A stretch of DNA of 31,045 nt from DTU049 sp033809015 (lineage in GTDB: Bacteria; Bacteroidota; Bacteroidia; Bacteroidales; DTU049): assembly GCA_033809015.1 (NCBI GenBank), contig JAPXMM010000013.1, positions 1-31,045 of the forward strand. The letters run 5' to 3'. The position numbers were made by a program, and so were the translations under genes. How positions within the stretch are numbered: the first letter of the stretch is position 1; each line of letters opens with the position of its first letter. Shown here one piece after another: positions 24,213 through 31,045 of this stretch. A model generated the notes under the pieces. It did not search any database and had not been told where the DNA came from. It saw only the letters and a list, made by a program, of their open reading frames with translations.

Positions 24213-25724
24213 ATGAAAAATGTTTCTAAAAATGTTTTCCCATATATTTACACAGTATTAATAGGCTTATTAATAATAGGAATATTTTACTCTTTATTTT
24301 TAATATCCGCTTCAGAAATCACTTTAGCACTTGTTTGGTTAATAGAAGGAAAATATAAAGAAAAATTCAAAAAATTAAAAAAACAACCATATGCAATGCT
24401 ATGGATAGCAATGTATCTATTGCTGGTAATAGGCATGCTATATACAGCTAATATCAAATCTGGGTTAAACGATTTACAAGTAAAATTACCCATGTTAGTT
24501 TTGCCAATAATTTTTGCCACTACTTACCCTTCTGAATTTATAAAAAAATATTTTAATAAATTTTACTTGTTTTTAGCATTTATTTTTGTCCTAATACCTA
24601 TAATTTCATTATCATTTGGATGGATAGATAACATCAAAGAAATACCATGGTATAGAAATCATATAAGAGCTTCACTACTTATTACCATTGCCATATCAAT
24701 AATATTATTTGCTAATGATACTGTAAAAATCAAATACCATCAAATCATCCACCCTATACTAATAGTTCTTTTCATTACATTTCAGATTTTAAATGCATCA
24801 CTAGCTCCATTTATTTTGTCTTTATTAATTATTTTCATTTGGATTATCAGTAGAATATCTAAGAGAAATAAATACATAGTGATAGGAGCTATAGCGATCT
24901 TTATTATTTCGCCTCCACTAATATTTTATTTATCCTATCAAAGTTATTTTGGAACTACAAAAAATATTAGGAATTTAGAAAATATAGAAATAGAAAATAG
25001 AAATGCATATAATCCATACACAATAGATAAAAGTTTAATAAAAAAATGGAACGAAATATCCACGAAACAAATTGATGAAATTAATACTTTTTCTGATAGC
25101 AATTATTATACGTTAGTACGTTTTTTAGCTTCTAAAAATTATCCTATAGATTCTACAGGATTAAAAATGCTTAATGATGAAGAGATTAAAGCTATAGAGA
25201 ATAATATAACAAACTACAGACTAATGAGCTCAGCACCATTAGATCGTAGATTGTATAATTTATATTATGAAATATATAGAGTTAGAAAAGATGAACAAAT
25301 AGGTTTTTATGGTTCTTTAAGCCAAAGATTAGTTTATTTGAAAGTAGGTATATCACTGATAAATGAGAAACCACTATTTGGATGGGGGACAGGTGATGTG
25401 AGTACAGCTTTCAAAAATTATTACCAAAAACATTACCCGCAAGTACCAGAAAAATTATACAGAAAAACTCATAATCAATTCGTAACAATAGGAATGGCTC
25501 TAGGAATAGTTGGGATGTCGTTACTATTAATTTTATGGTTTTATCCCATTTTTAACAAAAAAAGCAGAATTAATTTGACAAGTTTGTGGATATGTATATG
25601 GATAATTTTCTCGACAATGATGCTACTAGAGGATATGCTCGAGGGCCAACAAGCCACGACAATGACTGTATTTTTCTTAACATTTTATTCAATGTTTTTT
25701 CAGCCACAAATAGAAGAAAACTAA
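24213..25724 (+). CDS. O-antigen ligase / Wzy-type polymerase family membrane protein
   Basis: This is a polytopic inner-membrane protein of about 503 residues. Membrane segments run from about 10 to 240, a large periplasmic loop spans about 250-400, and more segments follow. Near the C-terminus, a loop RKTHNQFVTIGMALGIVGM matches the HNxFL-type motif of Wzy_C/O-antigen ligases, which join polymerised glycan to lipid A-core or polymerise repeat units. PLFGWGTGDVSTAF precedes it, as is typical. The ATG at 24213 is preferred. A TTG at 24192 would add seven residues, leaving one base after the protease stop. It is the last gene of the DUF4271 chain. Confidence 0.85.
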   Translation: MKNVSKNVFPYIYTVLIGLLIIGIFYSLFLISASEITLALVWLIEGKYKEKFKKLKKQPYAMLWIAMYLLLVIGMLYTANIKSGLNDLQVKLPMLVLPIIFATTYPSEFIKKYFNKFYLFLAFIFVLIPIISLSFGWIDNIKEIPWYRNHIRASLLITIAISIILFANDTVKIKYHQIIHPILIVLFITFQILNASLAPFILSLLIIFIWIISRISKRNKYIVIGAIAIFIISPPLIFYLSYQSYFGTTKNIRNLENIEIENRNAYNPYTIDKSLIKKWNEISTKQIDEINTFSDSNYYTLVRFLASKNYPIDSTGLKMLNDEEIKAIENNITNYRLMSSAPLDRRLYNLYYEIYRVRKDEQIGFYGSLSQRLVYLKVGISLINEKPLFGWGTGDVSTAFKNYYQKHYPQVPEKLYRKTHNQFVTIGMALGIVGMSLLLILWFYPIFNKKSRINLTSLWICIWIIFSTMMLLEDMLEGQQATTMTVFFLTFYSMFFQPQIEEN

Positions 25725-25780
25725 GCACAAATTACAAACTCTGCCTATCATATAGAATGTAATATGAAATAATATAAAGT

Positions 25781-25806
25781 TAAGTTAGACTAAAATATCT
25801 AATTTA
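25781..25806. terminator. Weak hairpin between convergent ligase and aspC genes
   Basis: TAAGTTAGA and TCTAATTTA pair over nine positions, one of them G-U, with an eight-base loop, inside the 95-base gap between two converging genes. There is no T-run, and it could be chance in AT-rich DNA. Confidence 0.25.
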
Positions 25807-25819
25807 AAAAAGACTCAGA

Positions 25820-27037
25820 TTATTGTAATTGACTAACAGCTTTTTTAATTCTTTCGACAGATTTTTCTAATTGCAACATAGAAGTAGCATAGCTCAGTCT
25901 GACGCATCCTGGATAGCCAAAACTAGAGCCAGATGTCAAAGCCACATTAGCATTATTTAATAGATACATACAGAGGTCATCATCATTATTAATAACAAAA
26001 TCTTCAAATTTTTTACCAATTAAATCAGAAATATCTGGGAAAATATAAAAAGCACCATCAGGATTATTAGGCTTAATGCCAGGTACCTCAGATAAAGCTT
26101 TTAACATAAAATTTCTACGTTTACGAAAAGATTCTTTCATTTCTATAAGTTCGTGGCAATCTTCTGGATCTACAGATAGAGCTTTCAGAGCAGCCATCTG
26201 AGCTATGTCATTAATGCCACCAGTCATCTGCCCTTGAATTTTTTCTATTGTTTTAGCAATAGTTTTAGATGACACACTATATCCTACACGCCATCCAGTC
26301 ATAGCAAAACCTTTTGACAATCCATTTACTATTATTACTCTGTCTCTTATCTCTTCGAATTCTGCAATGCTATGATGTTCTTTAGTAAAATTTATTAATT
26401 CATAAATTTCATCTGATATTACCAGAATCTCAGGATGTTTAGCAAAAACTCCTGCCCATTCTTTTAATTCTTCATAAGAATAAACTTTGCCAGATGGATT
26501 ATTAGGTGAGCTAAAAATAAAAGCTTTAGTTTTAGGAGTAATGTGGCGTTCTATATCCTCAGCAGTGATTTTAAAATCTTTATTGAAATCACTTTTAATA
26601 TATACAGGTTTACCATCAGCTATCTGTACTAGTGGAGGATAAGATACCCAATAAGGAACAGGTATCAATACCTCATCACCTTTATTTAAAATTGTTAAAA
26701 AAATATTAGCAATCACATGCTTAGCACCATTAGAAACAACAATCTGAGAAGGATCATAGTCTAAATGATTATCTCTTCTCAGTTTATGAGCAATCATTTG
26801 ACGTAATTCGGAATAACCTGGTACTGGAGGATAAAAAGAATAATTATCATCTATAGCTTGCTTAGCTGCTTCTTTAATAAAATTTGGTACAAAAAAATCT
26901 GGTTCTCCGATACTTAAATTGATAACATCTATCCCTTTACTTTTTAATTCTCGAGTTTTTTGACTCATTGCTAATGTAGCTGACTCTTTTAGCTCGGCTG
27001 CTCTTTGTGATATAAAATAATCATTTGTGGTTCCCAT
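25820..27037 (-). CDS. aspC: Aspartate aminotransferase (class I/II, PLP)
   Basis: This enzyme transfers the amino group between aspartate and 2-oxoglutarate, linking amino-acid metabolism to the TCA cycle. Numbered from the chosen start, the 405 residues show NLSIGEPDF (40-48), SNGAKHV (102-108), SSPNNPSGK (176-184), SDEIYE (208-213), the PLP lysine Lys242 in NGLSKGFAMTGWRVGY, and a C-terminal RLSYATS with the carboxylate-binding arginine. It is of the class I-gamma type common in Bacteroidota. I chose the ATG at 27037. An in-frame ATG at 27076 exists, but a perfect -7 box (27046-27053) lies between the two, and the extra residues are not family-like. The prephenate or kynurenine preference of relatives cannot be excluded. 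Confidence 0.92.
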   Translation of the reverse strand: MGTTNDYFISQRAAELKESATLAMSQKTRELKSKGIDVINLSIGEPDFFVPNFIKEAAKQAIDDNYSFYPPVPGYSELRQMIAHKLRRDNHLDYDPSQIVVSNGAKHVIANIFLTILNKGDEVLIPVPYWVSYPPLVQIADGKPVYIKSDFNKDFKITAEDIERHITPKTKAFIFSSPNNPSGKVYSYEELKEWAGVFAKHPEILVISDEIYELINFTKEHHSIAEFEEIRDRVIIVNGLSKGFAMTGWRVGYSVSSKTIAKTIEKIQGQMTGGINDIAQMAALKALSVDPEDCHELIEMKESFRKRRNFMLKALSEVPGIKPNNPDGAFYIFPDISDLIGKKFEDFVINNDDDLCMYLLNNANVALTSGSSFGYPGCVRLSYATSMLQLEKSVERIKKAVSQLQ

Positions 27038-27045
27038 TTTTTTTT

Positions 27046-27053
27046 CAAAATTA
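27046..27053 (-). promoter_or_regulatory. -7 promoter box deciding the aspC start
   Basis: On the minus strand this reads TAATTTTG, followed by eight A residues and the ATG at 27037. It sits downstream of the alternative upstream ATG, which it would leave outside the transcript. Confidence 0.5.
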
Positions 27054-27265
27054 GTAAAAGATTTTATCTTCATCATGTATAGAAAATTAATTTATTACAT
27101 TATATTAATTGTTTAATAATCATTTTCATATTTCTATCAAATCAAAAAAAGATTTTATAAAAAAATACACAAATAAATCAACAAAATAATTAAGAAATAT
27201 CAAGATAATAATTAATACAAATTTAAATGAATTTTTTGAGTAATATAAACAGAACCTTACAACAT

Positions 27266-29179
27266 TTATTTGCTCCAAGATAATTTCATGTCTGGCAATC
27301 TAATAATTTTATTAGTTTCGATTAACCAAGAAATAACTCTAATAACTTTAATTTCATCCATAATAGAGAAATGTTCTAATAATTCATTTTCGCTCATTGA
27401 TTTCTCACGTAATAAAGGTTTAATAACATTAATAATATTATCCATTTCTAATTTAGATAAATCAACATTATTCCTAGAAACACAGACATCGCACCTACCA
27501 CAACGTATAATAGATTCTTCACCAAAATATTCTAAAAGCAATTGACTACGACATTTGGTTTGATTAGTAATATAAGATATTAGAGCATCAGCATTAGATA
27601 AAATTATTTTTTTTCTATCTTCATATACAATATCAGGAATATAGATACTTTCTACGTCCACACAAGGCATTAAAAAAGTGATAGTACTTTCTCCTTTATT
27701 AGGAATATAATCGATAATCCCCAGCTCTTTTAAAGAGTTAAGTGCATTAGAAACTTCTTCGATAGACAAATTAGTTTTTTGAGCAATGTTATCCTCTGAT
27801 ATATTACTATATTCTGTGAAAAGGCCTGAATAGGTACGAGTGAGAATTTTAATAAAATCATTCCATTCAGGATGTTCTAATTGAAATTTGTAAATTTCAT
27901 TTTTGTCTTTTAAAAAAAACAACCTAGATTTAGATTTAATGCCTTCACTCAAAGCTATATAACCAGCTTTTTCTAGTATTATTAAACTATTATAAAAATT
28001 ATTTGATGATATATCAGTATTACTTAGAATATCATTAATGGAAAAAGGGGAAATTTCATTTTCACCATCTCCAATGTTAAGATGATAATATTCAGAAATG
28101 ATCTGGTATGTTTGTTTAATAATTTGAATATCAGGAAAACTGAGAAGAATATTTTTTTTAAAATCATCAATATCAGAATTATGAAAAAATAAAAACGCAT
28201 AAGAAAGTTTAAGATCTCTACCAGCCCTACCAGCTTCCTGAAAATAAGATTCTATACTATCTGGTAAGTCTAAATGTACAACTAGTCGCACATCAGGTTT
28301 ATCTATGCCCATGCCAAACGCATTCGTAGCCACCATAATTTTAAATTGATTATTTATCCAAGCTTTTTGCCTGGCTTCTCTCTCATCTGCTGACAACCCT
28401 GCATGATAATAGATAGCAGAAAATCCTAAAGCATGTAGATGCTTCGCAATAGTAACTGTTTTTTTTCTATTTCTCACATAAATAATAGAACTACCTGGAA
28501 ATTGTTTCAGAAGCCTTATTAATTTACCCATCTTGTCTTCAGTCTCAATTACATTATAGATTAAATTCTCTCTATAAAAGGACTGTTTAAAAATCTGAAC
28601 ATTTCGTAATTTTAATTTATCAACAATATCATTCACGACTATGGGGGTAGCAGTAGCGGTAAGAGCTAAAATAGGCACATTAGGGAATATGTCTCTAATA
28701 CTCGAAATAAGTAAATAAGGAGGTCTAAAGTCATAACCCCACTGAGAAATGCAATGTGCCTCATCCACAGCGATTAAACTCACATTCATTTTTGATAAAT
28801 TAACCTTAAAAGACGAAGTTTGTAAACGCTCTGGAGATACATAGAGCAACTTAATGTCATTACCATAAATACATCTATGCAAAATCACATCAATTTCTCT
28901 TGGGATGAGACCACTATGAATAGCTGCAGCAGGGATATTTCTTTTCAATAGATTCTCGACTTGATCCACCATGAGAGCTATCAAAGGAGAAATAACAATA
29001 GTAATACCATCTAAAGATAAAGCAGGTACTTGGAAAGTAATACTTTTGCCACCGCCAGTAGGTAGGAGGGCTAAAGTATCATTACCATCTATAACTGAAT
29101 TGATAATTTCCTCTTGCAAAGGTCTAAATTGTGAATAACCCCAATTACTTTGTAAAATATCATAAATGTTTTGGTTCAT
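27266..29179 (-). CDS. recQ: ATP-dependent DNA helicase RecQ
   Basis: This is a 3'-5' helicase of recombination and fork repair, 637 residues. Motif 0 FRPLQEEII (18-26), Walker A TGGGKS (41-46), DEAHCISQW (139-147) and the LALTATAT motif are present, as is the long C-terminal helicase motif with GMGIDKPDVR and FQEAGRAGRD. The zinc-binding cysteines are at 543, 560, 563 and 566 (CRSQLL then CGRCDVC), followed by a winged-helix segment. No HRDC domain follows, so this is the short RecQ form. Transcription starts from a consensus -7 box 17 bases before the ATG. The gap of 228 bases to aspC shows nothing beyond the aspC promoter. Confidence 0.96.
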   Translation of the reverse strand: MNQNIYDILQSNWGYSQFRPLQEEIINSVIDGNDTLALLPTGGGKSITFQVPALSLDGITIVISPLIALMVDQVENLLKRNIPAAAIHSGLIPREIDVILHRCIYGNDIKLLYVSPERLQTSSFKVNLSKMNVSLIAVDEAHCISQWGYDFRPPYLLISSIRDIFPNVPILALTATATPIVVNDIVDKLKLRNVQIFKQSFYRENLIYNVIETEDKMGKLIRLLKQFPGSSIIYVRNRKKTVTIAKHLHALGFSAIYYHAGLSADEREARQKAWINNQFKIMVATNAFGMGIDKPDVRLVVHLDLPDSIESYFQEAGRAGRDLKLSYAFLFFHNSDIDDFKKNILLSFPDIQIIKQTYQIISEYYHLNIGDGENEISPFSINDILSNTDISSNNFYNSLIILEKAGYIALSEGIKSKSRLFFLKDKNEIYKFQLEHPEWNDFIKILTRTYSGLFTEYSNISEDNIAQKTNLSIEEVSNALNSLKELGIIDYIPNKGESTITFLMPCVDVESIYIPDIVYEDRKKIILSNADALISYITNQTKCRSQLLLEYFGEESIIRCGRCDVCVSRNNVDLSKLEMDNIINVIKPLLREKSMSENELLEHFSIMDEIKVIRVISWLIETNKIIRLPDMKLSWSK

Positions 29180-29196
29180 GAAAACAAATATTTTAT

Positions 29197-29204
29197 CAAA
29201 AATA
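29197..29204 (-). promoter_or_regulatory. -7 promoter box of recQ
   Basis: On the minus strand this reads TATTTTTG, 17 bases before the recQ ATG. Confidence 0.5.
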
Positions 29205-29253
29205 ATAAAAAATTTTGGGAAAAGGAAGAATGAGAAAAGAGGGTGGAAAAATT

Positions 29254-30171
29254 AAATGTTTATGTTAGTCTTTCCCTATGCTTTAATTTTAACCTCACAT
29301 ACACATACCACGCTTCCCAGTCTGACGCTGCTAAATTCAGCATCCTACCTATATCTTCTATCACTCTGTTCAATAAATATTTGTGCTTCACCACGTACCA
29401 CATTATGTAGCTCTGCAAATACTTCGTAGCCACTCCTCTAAATGTACCATTTATCCATCCAGCAAAATCATTTTCCTTGTCCTTCACTATCGATAATCCA
29501 TGCTGTCCATACTTCTTGGTCCTTTTAGTAATTATAGTTTTATCTTTTATACTTTGTGTCTTCAGATTCTTGAATTCTTCATTATCAGGCGAGCAAATCA
29601 CAGCATTTTTAGATATTTTAGCTAATAAGATTTTATCTATCTGATCTCGCTTCACATTATCTAAACCAGTCAATGTGCAGAGCATATTGCCACTTCTATC
29701 TATCATAGATAGTACAGCTACATTGTGAGTTTTTAGCTCTTGAGCTAATAGATATTCTTCTAAAGTTTTATACCTGCGTCCTTTCTCTGAATATTTCAAT
29801 AACAGTTCATCTATTTCCATAATGCCAAAGAAGTTTACATTATTTTCGAAGCTTCTCAGAGCAGATAGAATGCGATGTCGCCATTCGAAGCTGGTAGGTA
29901 GAGAAATACGAAGTTCTTTAGAGCATTCACGTAAGGTTTTACCCTCGAGCATCAGACGAATGTAATCAAGCATCAATTCTTTTTTGTGTAGGTAATAGAC
30001 AAAGGTGCCAGTAGTTTCACGGAAGTTTTTACCACATTTTTTGCATTTATAGAGTTGTCTACCATCATTTATACCTGATTTAGTTATATATTCCCAATCA
30101 CATCTGGGACAAATGGGAGCTGCCGATAAAATTTTTCATTTACATCAGTTGCAAAAATTACTTAAGCATTT
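29254..30171 (-). mobile_element. Degenerate IS1595-type insertion sequence with internal deletion
   Basis: This remnant is bounded by AAATGTTTATGTT at 29254 and a related inverted sequence ending at 30171 (about 14 of 20 positions). Compared with the complete element, the segment between the 5' end and the zinc ribbon is about 50 bases instead of about 227, so roughly 175-180 bases are missing. It sits in the T9SS plug gene, whose reading frame stops in the end repeat. Confidence 0.6.
29260..30135 (-). pseudogene. IS1595-type transposase, N-terminus deleted
   Basis: The frame is open from just after a TGA (30136-30138) to the stop at 29260, and contains the zinc ribbon (PICPRC, YKCKKCGKNF), the SLPTSFEWRH motif, candidate catalytic aspartates in MEIDELL and MIDRSGN, and the FRGVATKYLQSY block. 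About 50 N-terminal residues and the start codon are lost. The first internal start is a TTG at 29976, after the zinc ribbon. An ATG a few bases upstream is out of frame. It is therefore probably inactive, although a truncated protein could be made. It is a third lineage in the window, distinct from the copies at 9101 and at the edges. Confidence 0.85.
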
Positions 30172-30695
30172 ACTAATAGAGCTTGTTCACTAACGACAAA
30201 ACGTTTGCTAAAAGCTTTTCTATACTTATTGGTAGTTTTATCTTTGTAATATACTGTCAAAAGGTAATTGCCACTTTGCTTAAATCTAATATCGTCATTT
30301 GGAAATAAATACAAATAATGAATATAAGGTATTAGAGTATTTCTAGAAAAATTATAATCAAAAATAGGATTTTCGGGAAAACCATCAATGAAATCTGAAA
30401 TAGGTTCATCGAGCAATTCCCAATTAGGGCTAAAAGGTTGAAAAGAGACATATATATCATAAACTTCATCAGTAAGCATATCAAAAGATAATTGTAAATT
30501 ATTCTGTTTTGATAGATCTATAACGGGAAAATTGAATTGCCATGAAGTATCTTCCAATAGAATTGTGGCGAACCTATCATCATAGACTATATCTACTGTA
30601 CTATCAACCACTGGATTGTAATAATCATTTTGAGCAAAAGAAAAAATAGATGATGAGCAGAAAAATAACAATAATAATTTTTTAGGGAAAAACAT
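30162..30695 (-). pseudogene. T9SS plug protein (DUF5103), truncated by an IS
   Basis: The intact gene would encode a protein of about 400 residues that plugs the type IX secretion translocon. Here 177 residues remain: a signal peptide (about 1-21, SSSIFSFAQ) and the N-terminal domain with YYNPVVDSTVDIV, QLSFDMLTDEVYDIYVSF, the diagnostic RNTLIPYIHYLYLFPNDD and SGNYLLTVYYKD, then RFVVSE. After VVSEQALLVNA it stops in a TAA contributed by the IS end. The C-terminal two thirds are missing. If no second copy exists, T9SS control may be affected, and the shortened, signal-bearing fragment may still be made. No ordinary promoter box was found upstream. Confidence 0.8.
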
Positions 30696-30773
30696 AATTA
30701 ATTTTTATTTAAAATTAATTAATATCTGGTAAATAAAACGTCAAAGAAAAAAGTGAATGATCGAAGATAATAT

Positions 30774-31045
30774 TTTTGTTTAACTTTCAATGATATTTCA
30801 ATATTTTAATTTCATTAATCTAAAATACCGCTCCCACGCCCACCTATCGTGCGATGACAGGTTTAATAGTCGCCCAATATCTGATTCCACCTCATCTTTC
30901 AAATACTTATTCATAATAACAAACCACATAAGGTAGTTCTGTAGATACTTTGTGGCTACTCCTCTGAATTTCATCATCCAAACTAAAAAATCTGTAATCT
31001 TTTTCTCTGCTACATTTACGCTATAAACAGCTAATCCTTTTATCT
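30774..31045 (-). mobile_element. IS1595-family insertion sequence, 3' end, same subfamily as the left edge
   Basis: TTTTTGTTTAACTTTC then AATGATATTT at about 30774-30798 matches the end-repeat pattern of the complete IS, and the transposase 3' end follows on the minus strand. The remainder is beyond the window. Confidence 0.6.
30798..31045 (-). CDS. IS1595-type transposase, C-terminal part, cut by the window edge
   Basis: The last 82 codons of a transposase end in WERYFRLMKLKY. It aligns without gaps to 43-290 at the left edge of the window: 75 of 82 residues are identical and the first 51 bases are identical. It contains the same FRGVATKYLQNY block as all other copies. The start and the catalytic aspartates are outside the window. 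Confidence 0.85.
   Translation of the reverse strand, partial: IKGLAVYSVNVAEKKITDFLVWMMKFRGVATKYLQNYLMWFVIMNKYLKDEVESDIGRLLNLSSHDRWAWERYFRLMKLKY

Noticed and set aside
25820..27076. aspC start at 27076
   Set aside because: The extra 13 residues lie upstream of the best promoter box and do not look like the family N-terminus. The ATG at 27037 is preferred, although this is not certain.
27077..27265. Possible solo IS end near 27103-27124 (TATTAATTGTTTAATAAT)
   Set aside because: Only about 11 consecutive bases resemble the IS end, in very AT-rich DNA, with no partner repeat.

Overview
The window looks like chromosomal DNA of a low-G+C member of the Bacteroidota (roughly 28-30% G+C by eye). 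The reasons are the lineage-typical proteins DUF4271, DUF5686 with a CarboxypepD_reg-like domain, and a DUF5103 type IX secretion plug protein, the Bacteroidota -7 promoter box TAnnTTTG ahead of most transcription units, and the absence of Shine-Dalgarno sequences. Genus cannot be read from the sequence.

Layout. 1-316: end of an IS1595-type (ISXO2-like) element. 330-491: a decayed coding remnant. 658-2888: ftsY-rimO, overlapping by 4 bases and followed by a purine-rich array of degenerate 8-base units that supplies the rimO stop codon. 3201-4580: mnmE. 4681-6740: an unrecognised membrane protein overlapping a short-chain dehydrogenase. 6796-6983: a probable MITE with the ends of the local IS1595 element. 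7069-9054: an SRPBCC-like protein and a sensor kinase. 9094-10173: an intact IS1595-type element between two convergent genes. 10198-12597: a DUF5686 outer-membrane protein. 12598-13119: a gene-free stretch packed with several dispersed-repeat families. 13120-18433: tamB and a YD-repeat-like secreted protein on the minus strand. 18438-19460: tsaD, divergent from tamB with four bases between the start codons. 19493-19855: a CoA-binding protein. 20108-25724: a tightly packed plus-strand chain DUF4271-hemD-rnpA-yidD-S41 protease-O-antigen ligase. 25820-29179: aspC and recQ on the minus strand. 29254-30171: an internally deleted IS1595-type copy that has cut short the T9SS plug gene (30162-30695). 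30774-31045: a second end-of-element from the same IS subfamily as the left edge, in opposite orientation.

Most genes are housekeeping: protein targeting (ftsY, yidD), tRNA and ribosome modification (mnmE, tsaD, rimO, rnpA), heme (hemD), envelope biogenesis (tamB, DUF5686, ligase), DNA repair (recQ) and amino-acid metabolism (aspC). No CRISPR array, tRNA, rRNA, defence island or obvious novel enzyme system was found. The most unusual material is non-coding: (i) the two octamer arrays, which start at the 3' end of two unrelated genes, run with the purine strand in the sense direction and supply the stop codon in both cases; (ii) the IS/MITE family with shared ends; (iii) the repeat cluster at 12.7-13.1 kb; and (iv) an IS that has split a secretion-system gene. 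A Lys/Thr-rich tail on HemD and very short predicted mRNA leaders are secondary curiosities.
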